A DNA stretch of 19,020 bases from Ga0077555 sp031367895 (GCA_031367895.1 JANLQP010000219.1:1-19020), one strand, 5' to 3'. Positions 1 to 7,577 are shown, counted from the first letter of the stretch. The notes: generated from the letters alone by a model not told the origin. Numbers and translations are program-made.

Positions 1-312
1 GACGAGAAGATCTGGCCGGGCCTCGCCGCCCGGGTTCCGGCCATGGAAGCGTTGAAGGTGCAAAGCGCCTGGTGCTGCCACTACGATGTCTCGACGCTCG
101 ACCACAACGCCATCCTCGGTTGCCATCCGGAACTGCCGAGCTTCGTGCTCGCCTGCGGATTCTCCGGCCACGGCCTGCAGCAGTCGCCGGGCGTCGGGCG
201 CGGCATCGCGGAATTGCTCGCGCATGGCCGCTACCGCACGATCGATCTCGTGCGCTTTGGCTATCAACGCGTCATCGACAACAAACCGCTGCTCGAGTCG
301 AATGTTTATTAG
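1..312 (+). CDS. FAD-dependent oxidoreductase, DAO family (3' end only)
   Basis: The first 104 codons visible are the C-terminal end of a longer gene cut by the left edge; the frame is open from base 1 and stops at 310-312. The residues AILGCHPELPSFVLACG followed by FSGHGLQQSPGVGRGIAELL are the C-terminal FAD-contacting segment of the glycine/D-amino-acid oxidase (DAO) family, and the tail with ID-LVRFGYQR and a final LLESNVY resembles the FOXRED1/sarcosine-oxidase-like subgroup. Such enzymes oxidise an amine or hydroxy acid with FAD as cofactor. The substrate cannot be told from this fragment. It lies 9 nt upstream of the pyridoxal kinase gene on the same strand, so the two may be cotranscribed. 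Family call is fairly sure; the exact enzyme is not. Confidence 0.8.
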   Translation, partial: DEKIWPGLAARVPAMEALKVQSAWCCHYDVSTLDHNAILGCHPELPSFVLACGFSGHGLQQSPGVGRGIAELLAHGRYRTIDLVRFGYQRVIDNKPLLESNVY

Positions 313-321
313 CATCACATT

Positions 322-1152
322 ATGAGCCGCGTCCTCGCCATCTCCTCGCAAGTCGCCCGCGGCCACGTTGGCCTCTCGGCGATCGTGCCGGCGTTGCAGG
401 CGCTCGGCCACGAGGTGATCGCACTGCCAACGGTGCTCCTCTCGAACCACCCGGGCCACGCCCACGTCGCGGGCGACCGCATCGCGCCGGAGCAGTTGCG
501 CCGCATGCTCGACGCCCTCAGCGCCAACGGCTGGCTGGCAGAGGTCGACGCGGTGTTGACCGGCTACCTGCCGAGCGCAGAGCACGTAGCGTTCGCCGTG
601 GAAGCCATCCGACGTGCGCGCAAGGCCCATCCACGCACACTCGTACTGGTCGACCCGATCCTCGGCGATCACCCGAACGGCCTCTACGTCGACAAGCACG
701 CCGCTGCCGCGATCCGAGACTCGCTGCTTCCGCTCGCGGCTATCGTCAAACTCAACGTGTTCGAACTGGAATGGCTCACCGGCGCTCGCATCGGCGACGA
801 ACGCGACGCGGTGTTGGCCGCCGCTACACTTGGCCCGCGTGCCGTGCTCATCACCTCGGTGCCGGCACAAGGGCAGCTTTCGAATGTGCTGGTCCAGAGT
901 GGCGAACCGGCAGCCACGTGCCGCGTCGAGCACTTCGACCGCGTGCCGAAGGGCACCGGCGACCTGTTCTCGGCGCTGCTGCTCGCAGCCGAGTTGGCCG
1001 GCCCCGGATCACATGCGCAATGCATGGCCCGTGCTGTCGCTGGCGTCGATCTTGTCGTTCGCACGAGTCGTGCGCAGGACGAACTCAACCTCGTGGCGAG
1101 CCTGCACGCACTGACAAGCGTCGTGCCACTTGCAATCACGGAACTCGGATGA
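322..1152 (+). CDS. pdxY: Pyridoxal kinase, PdxY-like
   Basis: The predicted 276-aa protein belongs to the ribokinase-like PfkB/pyridoxal kinase superfamily. It would phosphorylate pyridoxal (and relatives) with ATP to give pyridoxal 5'-phosphate in the B6 salvage pathway, in the cytosol. Visible motifs are the N-terminal substrate segment SSQVARGHVG (residues 8-17), VDPILGD (110-116), the KLNVFELEWLTG segment (143-154) matching the usual TPN-x-FE-x3-L-x-G region, and the catalytic GTGD loop (211-214, D214 as base). Length is close to the family norm of about 285 aa. The ATG at 322 is the first in frame. The stop abuts the ATG of the DUF429 gene with no gap, so the two are probably translationally coupled. 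A close paralogue with another hydroxymethyl substrate is possible, but PdxY is the best call. Confidence 0.85.
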   Translation: MSRVLAISSQVARGHVGLSAIVPALQALGHEVIALPTVLLSNHPGHAHVAGDRIAPEQLRRMLDALSANGWLAEVDAVLTGYLPSAEHVAFAVEAIRRARKAHPRTLVLVDPILGDHPNGLYVDKHAAAAIRDSLLPLAAIVKLNVFELEWLTGARIGDERDAVLAAATLGPRAVLITSVPAQGQLSNVLVQSGEPAATCRVEHFDRVPKGTGDLFSALLLAAELAGPGSHAQCMARAVAGVDLVVRTSRAQDELNLVASLHALTSVVPLAITELG

Positions 1153-1893
1153 ATGGCGGAGAGCCCCACCACCTGGATCGCCGGCGTCGATGGCTGCCCG
1201 GGCGGCTGGCTCGTCGTGCTGCGCTCCGTCGATAGCGACGCGGCCCCGCGCGCATTGATCGCGCCGACGTTCGCCGAGGTGCTGGCCTTGCCAGAGGCCC
1301 CCCGCATCATCGCCGTCGACATGCCGATCGGGCTGCCGGAGCGGTCGGGTATCGGCGGGCGGGCGGCGGACATCGCGGCGCGGTCCAGGCTCGGCGCCCG
1401 GCAGTCCTCCGTGTTCGCGGTGCCGGCGCGCGCGGCCGTCATGGCGACGGACTACCGCGAGGCCTGTGCCATCGCGCTCGCGCACTCAGATCCGCCGCGC
1501 AAGGTGTCGAAGCAGACGTTCAACATCTTCGCCAAGATCCGCGAGGTCGACCGGCTGATGACGCCGGCGCTACAGGATCGCGTCGTCGAATGCCACCCGG
1601 AGACCGCGTTCTGGGCCATGAACGGTGAGGCGCCGCTGGACGCGCCGAAGAAGGTGAAGTCGCGGCCCCATCCTCCGGGCCTCGCGTTTCGCCGCAAGCT
1701 GCTCGCGGCTACCGGTCTGCCGCCGGCATTTCTGGAGACGCGCTTTCGCTCGAGTGACGCCGGCCCCGACGATCTGCTCGATGCCTGCGCCTGCGCTTGG
1801 ACAGCGTTGCGCGTGCTCGCCGGCACGGCACACCGCTTCCCCGAAACGCCGCCGTTGGATGCGCAAGGGTTGCGGCAGGAGATCTGGGCCTGA
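1153..1893 (+). CDS. DUF429 family protein, predicted RNase H-like nuclease
   Basis: This 246-aa protein matches the DUF429 family (COG4923, annotated as predicted nuclease of the RNase H fold). Diagnostic segments are GVDGCPGGW (residues 11-19, with the first acidic residue D13), AVDMPIGL (54-61, D56), the RSRLGARQSSVFAVP stretch (77-91), ECHPE (146-150) and the late GPDDLLDACACAW. The scattered acidic residues fit an RNase H-like metal site; no member with a clear physiological role is known to me. The start codon follows the pyridoxal kinase stop immediately, which implies coupling, but a functional link between B6 salvage and this protein is unproven. The gene converges on speB with only a 34-nt gap and no obvious terminator between them. 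Confidence 0.85.
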   Translation: MAESPTTWIAGVDGCPGGWLVVLRSVDSDAAPRALIAPTFAEVLALPEAPRIIAVDMPIGLPERSGIGGRAADIAARSRLGARQSSVFAVPARAAVMATDYREACAIALAHSDPPRKVSKQTFNIFAKIREVDRLMTPALQDRVVECHPETAFWAMNGEAPLDAPKKVKSRPHPPGLAFRRKLLAATGLPPAFLETRFRSSDAGPDDLLDACACAWTALRVLAGTAHRFPETPPLDAQGLRQEIWA

Positions 1894-1927
1894 GCGGCAG
1901 TTGAACCCTGCGACCGTGCCACGCGCC

Positions 1928-2851
1928 TTATGCCCGACGCGTCGGATCACGCAGCGCATAGTTCAACATTTTCGCCGCCAGTTGTGCTGCCGTGAAATCG
2001 TAGGCGTGGAAGCCCTTGATCGGCGCGAACTCGACGAGGTCCATGCCGACCACGCGGCCCAGTTCGCAAGCGCGGCGCAGGAACGCGAGGAGCTGCAAGT
2101 AGTTCATTCCGCCCGGCGTCGGCGTGCCTGTCGCCGGCATGATCGCACCGTCCAACGCGTCAATATCGACGGTGATGTAGACCGGCCTGCCCTGCAACGG
2201 CTTCAGGATCGCCTCTATGTCCCAGCGCGCCTGATGGACGGCCAGATGCATGTCGATGCGGCTCCGATTGGCGGCGTAGAAATCCGCCTCCTCCTGGCAG
2301 AAGGCGCGGATGCCGACCTGGATCATCCGAATGTTCGGGTGATCGAGCACACGGCGCATGGCGGCGGCGTGCGAGTACTTTTCTCCCAGATAGCCGTCGC
2401 GCAGATCGGCATGCGCGTCGAACTGCAGCACCACGAGATCATCGAATCGCTCGGCAAACGGGCGGATCGCGCCCGCCGTCAGCGAATGTTCGCCGCCGAG
2501 CACGAATGGCAGCCGCCCTTGCTCGAGTACCGTGCCGACGGTCGCCGCCAGCAGGTCGAGCGCCTTGTCGATGCGCTTTGGGATCTTCGGCTCGGCCACC
2601 GCCGCGACACCGTAGTCGCGGTAGGCCTCGCGCCCCAGCTCCTCGTCGTAGAGTTCCAGCTGATGGCTCGCCGCCAGGATTGCCGCCGGCCCCTTCGCCG
2701 TGCCGCTGCCGTAGCTGACCGACGCCTCCAGTCCGAACGGGATCACCACCGCCTTCGCCTTTTCCGGCATCCCGGCATCGAGCCGCACCGGATCGAGAAA
2801 GCTCTCCGCGCCTGGGAGGTAGGTGAGTTTTGCGAGCGGTTTTTTTGTCAT
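1928..2851 (-). CDS. speB: Agmatinase / ureohydrolase
   Basis: A 307-aa arginase/agmatinase superfamily enzyme. The likely reaction is agmatine plus water to putrescine plus urea at a binuclear Mn centre. Metal-site motifs are all present: GGEHS (119-123, H122), FDAHADLRDGY (144-154, D145, H147, D149) and VDIDALDGAIMPATGTPTPGG starting at 228 (D229, D231). I chose ATG 2851 (MTKKPLAK) because family similarity begins there; the frame stays open further upstream through the intergenic repeat, which is not coding. It lies downstream of speC on the same strand, 136 nt away, so both genes feed putrescine. The substrate is inferred: guanidinobutyrase or formiminoglutamase relatives share these motifs, and the DIDALDG sequence differs from the classical agmatinase DIDxxDP, so substrate identity is moderate. 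Confidence 0.85.
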   Translation of the reverse strand: MTKKPLAKLTYLPGAESFLDPVRLDAGMPEKAKAVVIPFGLEASVSYGSGTAKGPAAILAASHQLELYDEELGREAYRDYGVAAVAEPKIPKRIDKALDLLAATVGTVLEQGRLPFVLGGEHSLTAGAIRPFAERFDDLVVLQFDAHADLRDGYLGEKYSHAAAMRRVLDHPNIRMIQVGIRAFCQEEADFYAANRSRIDMHLAVHQARWDIEAILKPLQGRPVYITVDIDALDGAIMPATGTPTPGGMNYLQLLAFLRRACELGRVVGMDLVEFAPIKGFHAYDFTAAQLAAKMLNYALRDPTRRA

Positions 2852-2863
2852 GATCGCCGATTC

Positions 2864-2982
2864 GTAGGGTGCAATAGCCCCGGCTTTTGCACTCAGCCGG
2901 GGCGTATTGCACCGCTGGTGAGTCCAATTGGCACTTGGTCGGTGCAATACGGTGGAAGGGCAGGCCGCCTATTGCACCCTAC
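2864..2982. repeat. Double-hairpin intergenic palindromic repeat between speC and speB
   Basis: The 9-mer GGTGCAATA and its reverse complement alternate four times: 2868-2876 (forward), 2905-2913 (inverted), 2941-2949 (forward) and 2970-2978 (inverted). This makes two adjacent hairpins. The first is strong: GCCCCGGCT at 2877-2885 pairs with AGCCGGGGC at 2895-2903 above the 9-mer stem, with one bulged base. The outermost 13 bp, GTAGGGTGCAATA (2864-2876) and TATTGCACCCTAC (2970-2982), form a perfect inverted repeat. This looks like a REP/BIME-type extragenic palindrome of the GTAGGGTGCAATA kind. It lies between two genes read in the same direction and could attenuate speB relative to speC or stabilise mRNA; that role is inference. 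Confidence 0.75.
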
Positions 2983-2987
2983 AGCCT

Positions 2988-4166
2988 TCACTCCCCCACC
3001 GCCGCCAGCGCCAGCTCGCCGTACATGGTGAACATCGGTTCGTCCTGCAGGATCACCTCGTCGTACTGACCGTAACCGTTGAAGCGGCCGGCGATGGCGC
3101 GGGCGTAGGCGCCAGTGTTGCCGATCTCGAGGAAATCGCCTTCGCGCACGCTGTCAGGCAGCAGAAACGGCCCCTTCATGTGATCGATCGAGTCGCACGT
3201 CGGTCCCCACAGCTCGAACGGGGTCAGCACGTGCGGCTCACCCACCTCGCGGCCGACGATGCGGATCGGGAACACGAAGCCCAGATGCGCCGCGTCGAAC
3301 AGCATGCCGTAGCTGCCGTCGTTGATGTAGAGATCGCTGCCGCGCCGCGCATCAACGCGCACGATCAGGCTCTCGGCCTCGGCCACGAGTGCACGCCCCG
3401 GTTCGCACATCACGCGGCAGCGGTCGCCGATCGGCAGCGCATCGATGCCCTGCCGAATGACGGCCATGAAGTCAGCCAGCGGTGCCGGCTTCTCGTTGGA
3501 ATAGCGCGACGGAAAACCGCCGCCGACGTCGATGCGGTCAACCACCACCCCCGCCTTGACGATCAGCTTCTTCACCTCGTCGAGCGCCGTCGCGTAGGCC
3601 TCGGGGCTGACCGTTTGCGAACCGACGTGGAAGGTGATGCCGACCTCCTTCGCCACCTGCCGCGTTTTCACCAGCAGTCGCGCGGCGCGCGCGCCGGCAA
3701 TACCGAACTTGCGCTCGAGCGGAATGCGGCTGTTCTTCGCCGGCACCGCGATGCGCACCCACAGGATCAGATCGCGCGCGTTACTCGTTTCCTCGACGAT
3801 CTTCTTCAGCTCATCCTCACTGTCGAGTGAGAACGACCGGCAGCCCAAGCCGAACGCTTTGCGAATCGCATGCCGCGACTTCACCGGATGCATGAAGTGG
3901 AACGTCGCGTCGGGGATCGTCTTGGCGTCCTCGATCTCGGGCAGCGAGGCGACGTCGAAATGGCGGATGCCAGCGCCATACAGTGCGCCGAGCAGGAAGA
4001 CCGAGCTGTTCGCCTTGTAGGCGTAGGCAACGTCGCCGGGGAAATGCTTGAGGAACCAGCGCGCGGCCTTGCCCGCGGCATGCGGCCGGAAACCGACGAC
4101 CGGCTGCTCCGGCTTGCGGGCAGCAATCAGCGCGTCGGCGTTCGGAAACGTATCGAGCTTGGCCAT
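2988..4166 (-). CDS. speC: Ornithine (lysine/ornithine) decarboxylase, fold type III
   Basis: A 392-aa PLP-dependent decarboxylase of the alanine-racemase-fold (group IV) family, converting ornithine to putrescine and CO2. Visible sites: PLP lysine K51 in YAYKAN, H180 in FHVGSQ, glycine-rich GGGFPSR (215-221), EPGR (255-258, phosphate binding), the active-site cysteine C324 in GPTCDSID across the dimer interface, and the C-terminal YAR (354-356). Length matches bacterial homologues of about 380-400 aa. ATG 4166 is chosen because GGAGG lies about 8 nt upstream on the minus strand and similarity begins there, although the frame is open to 4385. Lysine decarboxylation by the same fold is possible, as alphaproteobacterial enzymes can use both substrates. 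It is the first of the speC-speB pair. Confidence 0.9.
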   Translation of the reverse strand: MAKLDTFPNADALIAARKPEQPVVGFRPHAAGKAARWFLKHFPGDVAYAYKANSSVFLLGALYGAGIRHFDVASLPEIEDAKTIPDATFHFMHPVKSRHAIRKAFGLGCRSFSLDSEDELKKIVEETSNARDLILWVRIAVPAKNSRIPLERKFGIAGARAARLLVKTRQVAKEVGITFHVGSQTVSPEAYATALDEVKKLIVKAGVVVDRIDVGGGFPSRYSNEKPAPLADFMAVIRQGIDALPIGDRCRVMCEPGRALVAEAESLIVRVDARRGSDLYINDGSYGMLFDAAHLGFVFPIRIVGREVGEPHVLTPFELWGPTCDSIDHMKGPFLLPDSVREGDFLEIGNTGAYARAIAGRFNGYGQYDEVILQDEPMFTMYGELALAAVGE

Positions 4167-4332
4167 CTCATGAAACCTCCGCGACAAGACGTGCCCGTTT
4201 CGATTGCACTTCGGCTGTCGACGCTGCAACCGCGCTGGCACCGAAGCGGAGCGCAAATGGCCACGCCACCTCGATTGCGGCCGGACATAGGGCGTCGCTG
4301 CTCCCGTGTAAAGGCCGAACTGTACGGATTCG

Positions 4333-4833
4333 CTAGCCTGACGCCTGGAACAGCGGGCCATCTGGCGGATCGTCCGGTGGGGCAATCCTCAGTAGCGAAC
4401 CGGTCTTGCCTTTCATCTTGCCGTCGAGATGCAGCAAATCGTTGCCATCATAAGTGTGCATGACGTCGACCGGCCATCGCAGCGCGGAGGCGAGATGTAT
4501 TGCGTCCGGTCGCTTTTTCAAGCCCGAATGCTGTCGAAGCAATTTTCGCGCGAACTTCGCGACTTCAACATCGAGTGGAACAAGTTTGATGAACTCCTGC
4601 TCGAATACTTCGTCGATTTTGTCGAGACCGGCGCTCGGGTAAGGTTTTGGATTGGCCTCCTCGCCACGGATCCTGAATACCTCGACATACGACATTGTCG
4701 AGGTCCATATTTCGTAGGTTCCAGCGCGAGCAGAGTTATAAATGTATTCTACAGCCCGACGGCGCTTCGGTTCACCGTTTATGAGTGCGAGCCAGACGCA
4801 GGCGTCCCAATACACTCGCCGGAGTTCAGCCAT
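4333..4833 (-). CDS. PIN-domain protein, VapC-like ribonuclease
   Basis: A 166-aa PIN-domain protein carrying all four acidic residues expected of an active Mg-dependent RNase: D10 in VYWDACVWLAL, E51 in TMSYVEVFR, D110 in KRPDAIHLASA and D129 in HTYDGNDLL. Members of this fold include VapC toxins, which cleave tRNA or rRNA. ATG 4833 is preceded by GGGGAG about 7 nt upstream and gives the standard PIN N-terminus. The gene overlaps the 3' end of the upstream 290-aa gene by 8 bp, so the two are translationally coupled. The C-terminal 30 or so residues, after the domain, are proline-rich and likely disordered. The sequence is visibly less GC-rich than the flanking spe and tcuA genes, consistent with acquisition by transfer. 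Toxin activity is inferred. Confidence 0.85.
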   Translation of the reverse strand: MAELRRVYWDACVWLALINGEPKRRRAVEYIYNSARAGTYEIWTSTMSYVEVFRIRGEEANPKPYPSAGLDKIDEVFEQEFIKLVPLDVEVAKFARKLLRQHSGLKKRPDAIHLASALRWPVDVMHTYDGNDLLHLDGKMKGKTGSLLRIAPPDDPPDGPLFQASG

Positions 4834-5698
4834 TATCCGCTCCCCACAAGAGATCGAGGTGTTCTTGTGGCGACAAACCATCTGAAAAATTGGCGTCCCG
4901 AAACTCCGACAGCGGCACGTCGCGCCCGCCAACTTTGACAACACTGTCAGCTTCTATTCGGACGAGATCGCCCGTCTTGTCGAAGTGACACACGCCGGTC
5001 ACTATTACGCGTTGATTTCCCCAAACGTCCTTCCATTGATGCTGCGCCCCGATCTCATCAGCTTGAGATGCCGGCAGCACGCATTTTACTTCGCGTCCTG
5101 ACAGTCGTTCCCTGATGACGAGCGCGGGTTTGGTGTAATGGGTGCTGAGGCCTATCGCTTGACCTTCGATCGATCCGTGTTCCTTGCGGCTTAGATCCTC
5201 CAGTTTGGATGCCTCTTCTGCCGCCTTTAGATCGAGGAAAACGTTCGCCTTTCGGGCTAATCTTGCATCGAGAACGACTGGTCCACTTGCCTCGCTAGCA
5301 ATAAAGTCCGTTCGAGAGACACCGTTGATTTGACGTCCAAGAATGCGGCGCATGACCTTTTCGGCATCTTGATCAAACCAGATCGGCTTTCCTTCTCCCC
5401 TGACGAGCTGATTCAAGCCGACATGAAGCGCTTGAGCAGCATTGACCGCTCGCCTCTCGATTGGAACTTCTGGGTCCGATGAAATGGGACGCGCTTCGAC
5501 GGTAAATGGGCTGTTTGTCGAGGCGCTTTCCAGCCGCCAGACCACCTGCACATTGCTGCCAGGCACTCTAGCGTCTGCTTTCGTCAACAGAGCGAAGTAG
5601 TCGAGAACCTGCTCCATTGCATCTTTGACCGTTAAGGCGTCGTCCGATCCGCCTGACGGATAGACGACAACACGAACTTTGTTGCTTGTGTCACCCAT
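4826..5698 (-). CDS. Unrecognised 290-aa protein paired with the PIN nuclease
   Basis: I do not recognise this protein with confidence. It has no signal peptide or membrane segment and is rich in charged residues. The N-terminal half (about 1-110) mixes predicted strands and helices, including TVKDAMEQVLDYFALL and IERRAVNAAQALHVGLNQL. The C-terminal part from about residue 175 (starting EGQAIGLSTHY, then LVIRERLSGREVKCVLP, then WGNQRVIVTGVCHFDKTGDL) reads as an all-beta barrel, plausibly OB-fold-like. Its stop codon lies inside the start of the PIN gene (8-bp overlap), the arrangement of an antitoxin with its toxin, but it is far longer than normal VapB antitoxins and lacks a visible ribbon-helix-helix, AbrB or Phd motif. 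It may be a regulator, a substrate adaptor, or an unusual antitoxin. The start ATG has only a weak GGCGG upstream. Confidence 0.75.
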   Translation of the reverse strand: MGDTSNKVRVVVYPSGGSDDALTVKDAMEQVLDYFALLTKADARVPGSNVQVVWRLESASTNSPFTVEARPISSDPEVPIERRAVNAAQALHVGLNQLVRGEGKPIWFDQDAEKVMRRILGRQINGVSRTDFIASEASGPVVLDARLARKANVFLDLKAAEEASKLEDLSRKEHGSIEGQAIGLSTHYTKPALVIRERLSGREVKCVLPASQADEIGAQHQWKDVWGNQRVIVTGVCHFDKTGDLVRIEADSVVKVGGRDVPLSEFRDANFSDGLSPQEHLDLLWGADNG

Positions 5699-5791
5699 GA
5701 CCGCCAGCCCAACTCATCTCCATGCTCGATTATTTGAACAATATACATTTTTGTCTTCAAAGCCAGCTGGCGGTGGTCATAAGGGCGTAAA
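5699..5791 (-). promoter_or_regulatory. AT-rich leader of the PIN module with inverted repeat
   Basis: This short gap between tcuA and the PIN module is far more AT-rich than its surroundings (about 5729-5760), as expected for a promoter firing on the minus strand. TTGAAG at 5755-5760 could be a -35 box, but no good -10 sits at the right spacing. ACCGCCAGC at 5700-5708 and GCTGGCGGT at 5766-5774 form a perfect 9-bp inverted repeat flanking the AT-rich core, and the right arm overlaps the 10-bp palindrome GCCAGCTGGC (5762-5771). A regulator encoded by the module could bind here; this is inference. Confidence 0.35.
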
Positions 5792-7312
5792 TTACCGCTC
5801 CTCAACCTTCCGCTGTGCCGCCCCCAGTGCAAACGCGCCGGCCCCTTCGCCGGCGATCTTGCCGAACACGGCGCCGGACGTGAGGCCTGTGCCGCCGGGA
5901 TAGTTGTGGTAGAAGAGGCCGCCGACCAGCTCGCCTGCCGCAAAGAGGCCCGGGATCGAGTGGCCGTCGGTGTGCTCCACCTCGCAGCCGGTGTTGATCT
6001 TCAGCCCACCGAACGTGAACGTCAGGCCGCAGCCGACCTGATACGCCTCGAACGGCGCGGTATCGAGCACATTCGCCCAGTTCGACTTTGCGACCGCGAG
6101 GCCCTTGGTGCCGCGCCCGTCCTTCACCGCCGGATTGAACGGCACGTCGGTCATGACGGCGGCATTATAGGCTTTCAGCTCGGCGAGGCAGGCCTTGGCG
6201 TCGACGCCTTCGAGCTTTTCGACCAATTCCTCAAGCGTGTTCGCCGATACCTTGGTCATGCGCTTGATGCGGTATTCGCCGCGCAGCATGTGCAGCACCT
6301 TCTTGTCGAAGATCTGCCAGGCCATCATGTCCGGCTGGTCCTTCACGACGTGCCCGTATTTCGCGTAGGTATAGTTGCGGAAATCGAAGCCTTCATCGAC
6401 GAAACGCTTGCCGGTGGCGTTGACCATGACGCCGAGCGGGTAGCTGTGCTTCTGGAAGTTGTCGCCGACCGTGAGATCGCCGAATGGCGGCGCGTTGAAG
6501 TCCCAGGCGACCGCATGGCCGCTCGACCAGTGGCCATGCGGGATAGCGCCGATCTCGAGCGCCATATTGATGCCGCCGCCGGTGTTGTAGCGGGTGCCGC
6601 GCACCTTCGCGAGTTCCCAACCCGGCCCCATGTAGCGGCAACGCATCTCAGCGTTGGACTCAAAGCCGCCGCAAGCGAGCACGACCGCGCCGCTGGTGAG
6701 ATCGTACTTCTTCCCCTTCTGGCGCGCGGTGACACCGATCACCTTGCCATCGGCGTCGGTGATCAGTGCGTGGCCGGCGGTCTCATAGCGGATGTCGACG
6801 CCGTTCTTGGCGCAGATCTCGTGCTCGCTGTCGATCAGGCCGTGACCGCCGCCCCAGGTCTCGACGCAGAGCCCGCCCCAGAACTTGAACTTGCCGTCGA
6901 CCTTGAACGCCTGGCGGCCCTCGCTGGTCTGGAACTTGACGCCGTGTTTCCTCCACCACTGCCACGCCGGAGTCGAGTTCTTGACCAGGATATCGCAGAG
7001 TTCCGGGTCCGTGCGGTAGCGCGTCATACGGTACATATCGTCGAAATATTGTTCCTCGGTGTAGGTGCCGAAGTCGCGCGCCTCGACCTCGGCGTCCGAG
7101 AGTTCGACCAGCGTCTTGACGTCCCCAGGCCCGGTATAGACGAGGCGAAGCGCACCCGCGGTGTAGGTGGAGTTGCCGCCGCGCTCCTCTTTCGGGGCGG
7201 CTTCCAGCATGATCACGCGGGCGCCGGTATCGCGGGCGGCCATCGCTGCCGAGCAGGCGGCGTTGCCCGCTCCAATGACGATGACGTCGGCGTCGAGATC
7301 TTTCTTTGCCAT
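5792..7312 (-). CDS. tcuA: FAD-dependent tricarballylate dehydrogenase TcuA-like
   Basis: A 506-aa flavoprotein of the succinate dehydrogenase/fumarate reductase flavoprotein family. The N-terminus has the dinucleotide-binding VIVIGAGNAA (10-19) and acidic residue E37 at the end of the second strand, followed by GGNSTYTAGALRL, typical of TcuA. The C-terminus has the FTFGGLKINTG segment and GLFAAGELVGGLFYHNYPGG, the conserved FAD-contacting end. TcuA oxidises tricarballylate to cis-aconitate, which enters the citric acid cycle. ATG 7312 is chosen because GGGAGA precedes it by about 10 nt and the Rossmann strand starts directly; the open frame upstream to 7513 is not supported. TcuB, needed in Salmonella to reoxidise the flavin, and a TcuC transporter are not adjacent. 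Another dicarboxylate or 3-ketosteroid-type substrate remains possible. Confidence 0.75.
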   Translation of the reverse strand: MAKKDLDADVIVIGAGNAACSAAMAARDTGARVIMLEAAPKEERGGNSTYTAGALRLVYTGPGDVKTLVELSDAEVEARDFGTYTEEQYFDDMYRMTRYRTDPELCDILVKNSTPAWQWWRKHGVKFQTSEGRQAFKVDGKFKFWGGLCVETWGGGHGLIDSEHEICAKNGVDIRYETAGHALITDADGKVIGVTARQKGKKYDLTSGAVVLACGGFESNAEMRCRYMGPGWELAKVRGTRYNTGGGINMALEIGAIPHGHWSSGHAVAWDFNAPPFGDLTVGDNFQKHSYPLGVMVNATGKRFVDEGFDFRNYTYAKYGHVVKDQPDMMAWQIFDKKVLHMLRGEYRIKRMTKVSANTLEELVEKLEGVDAKACLAELKAYNAAVMTDVPFNPAVKDGRGTKGLAVAKSNWANVLDTAPFEAYQVGCGLTFTFGGLKINTGCEVEHTDGHSIPGLFAAGELVGGLFYHNYPGGTGLTSGAVFGKIAGEGAGAFALGAAQRKVEER

Positions 7313-7577
7313 GGCTGTTCGTCTCCCGTCTCGAGGGCCCGTTGGCGGTCCCGATTGATGCAATGCATGCGGGCGCCGACCCTCCCCAGGGCCCAGGCGC
7401 GAACGCTGTGCGGACTTTAAACACGGCGCATGGCCGGATGCCAGCGCGGGCGGTACGTTATTGAATGACGGGTGGCCGCTGAGGATGAGGATGGAACGTC
7501 CGGCGCGTCGCAACGTTTGCGCCGTCTGGATCGATCAGCTGCGGAAAAGCCTGACGCGCCGAGAGCAGGATGCGCCT
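7313..7577. other. Gap between apaG and tcuA
   Basis: These 265 bp lie downstream of apaG and upstream of tcuA, both on the minus strand. No gene is supported. An 8-bp inverted repeat, GGCGCGTC at 7502-7509 and GACGCGCC at 7554-7561, is separated by 44 nt and lacks a T-run, so it is not a convincing terminator. The tcuA promoter must lie here if it is not read through from apaG, but I cannot place -35 and -10 boxes confidently. Confidence 0.4.

Noticed and set aside
72..1235. 387-codon plus-strand frame overlapping the oxidoreductase and pdxY
   Set aside because: Arginine-rich frame-shifted reading of two genes with clear family motifs.
1754..3031. Long plus-strand open frame opposite speB
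   Set aside because: Translation is arginine- and histidine-rich and follows the antisense of a well-supported enzyme; a typical high-GC shadow.
4167..4332. Possible speF-type leader RNA or riboswitch upstream of speC
   Set aside because: A CTTCGG/CCGAAG stem exists near 4210-4246, but I could not match the known speF leader motif of alphaproteobacteria, so I do not call it.
5762..5771. GCCAGCTGGC as a terminator for tcuA
   Set aside because: The palindrome has no room for a loop and only a short T-run after it.
4333..5791. Insertion-sequence or integrase ends around the PIN module
   Set aside because: No transposase or integrase gene, no target-site duplication and no tRNA attachment site could be found.
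5906..7420. 504-codon plus-strand open frame opposite tcuA
   Set aside because: Low-complexity composition, no domain, and exact overlap with the conserved flavoprotein on the other strand.
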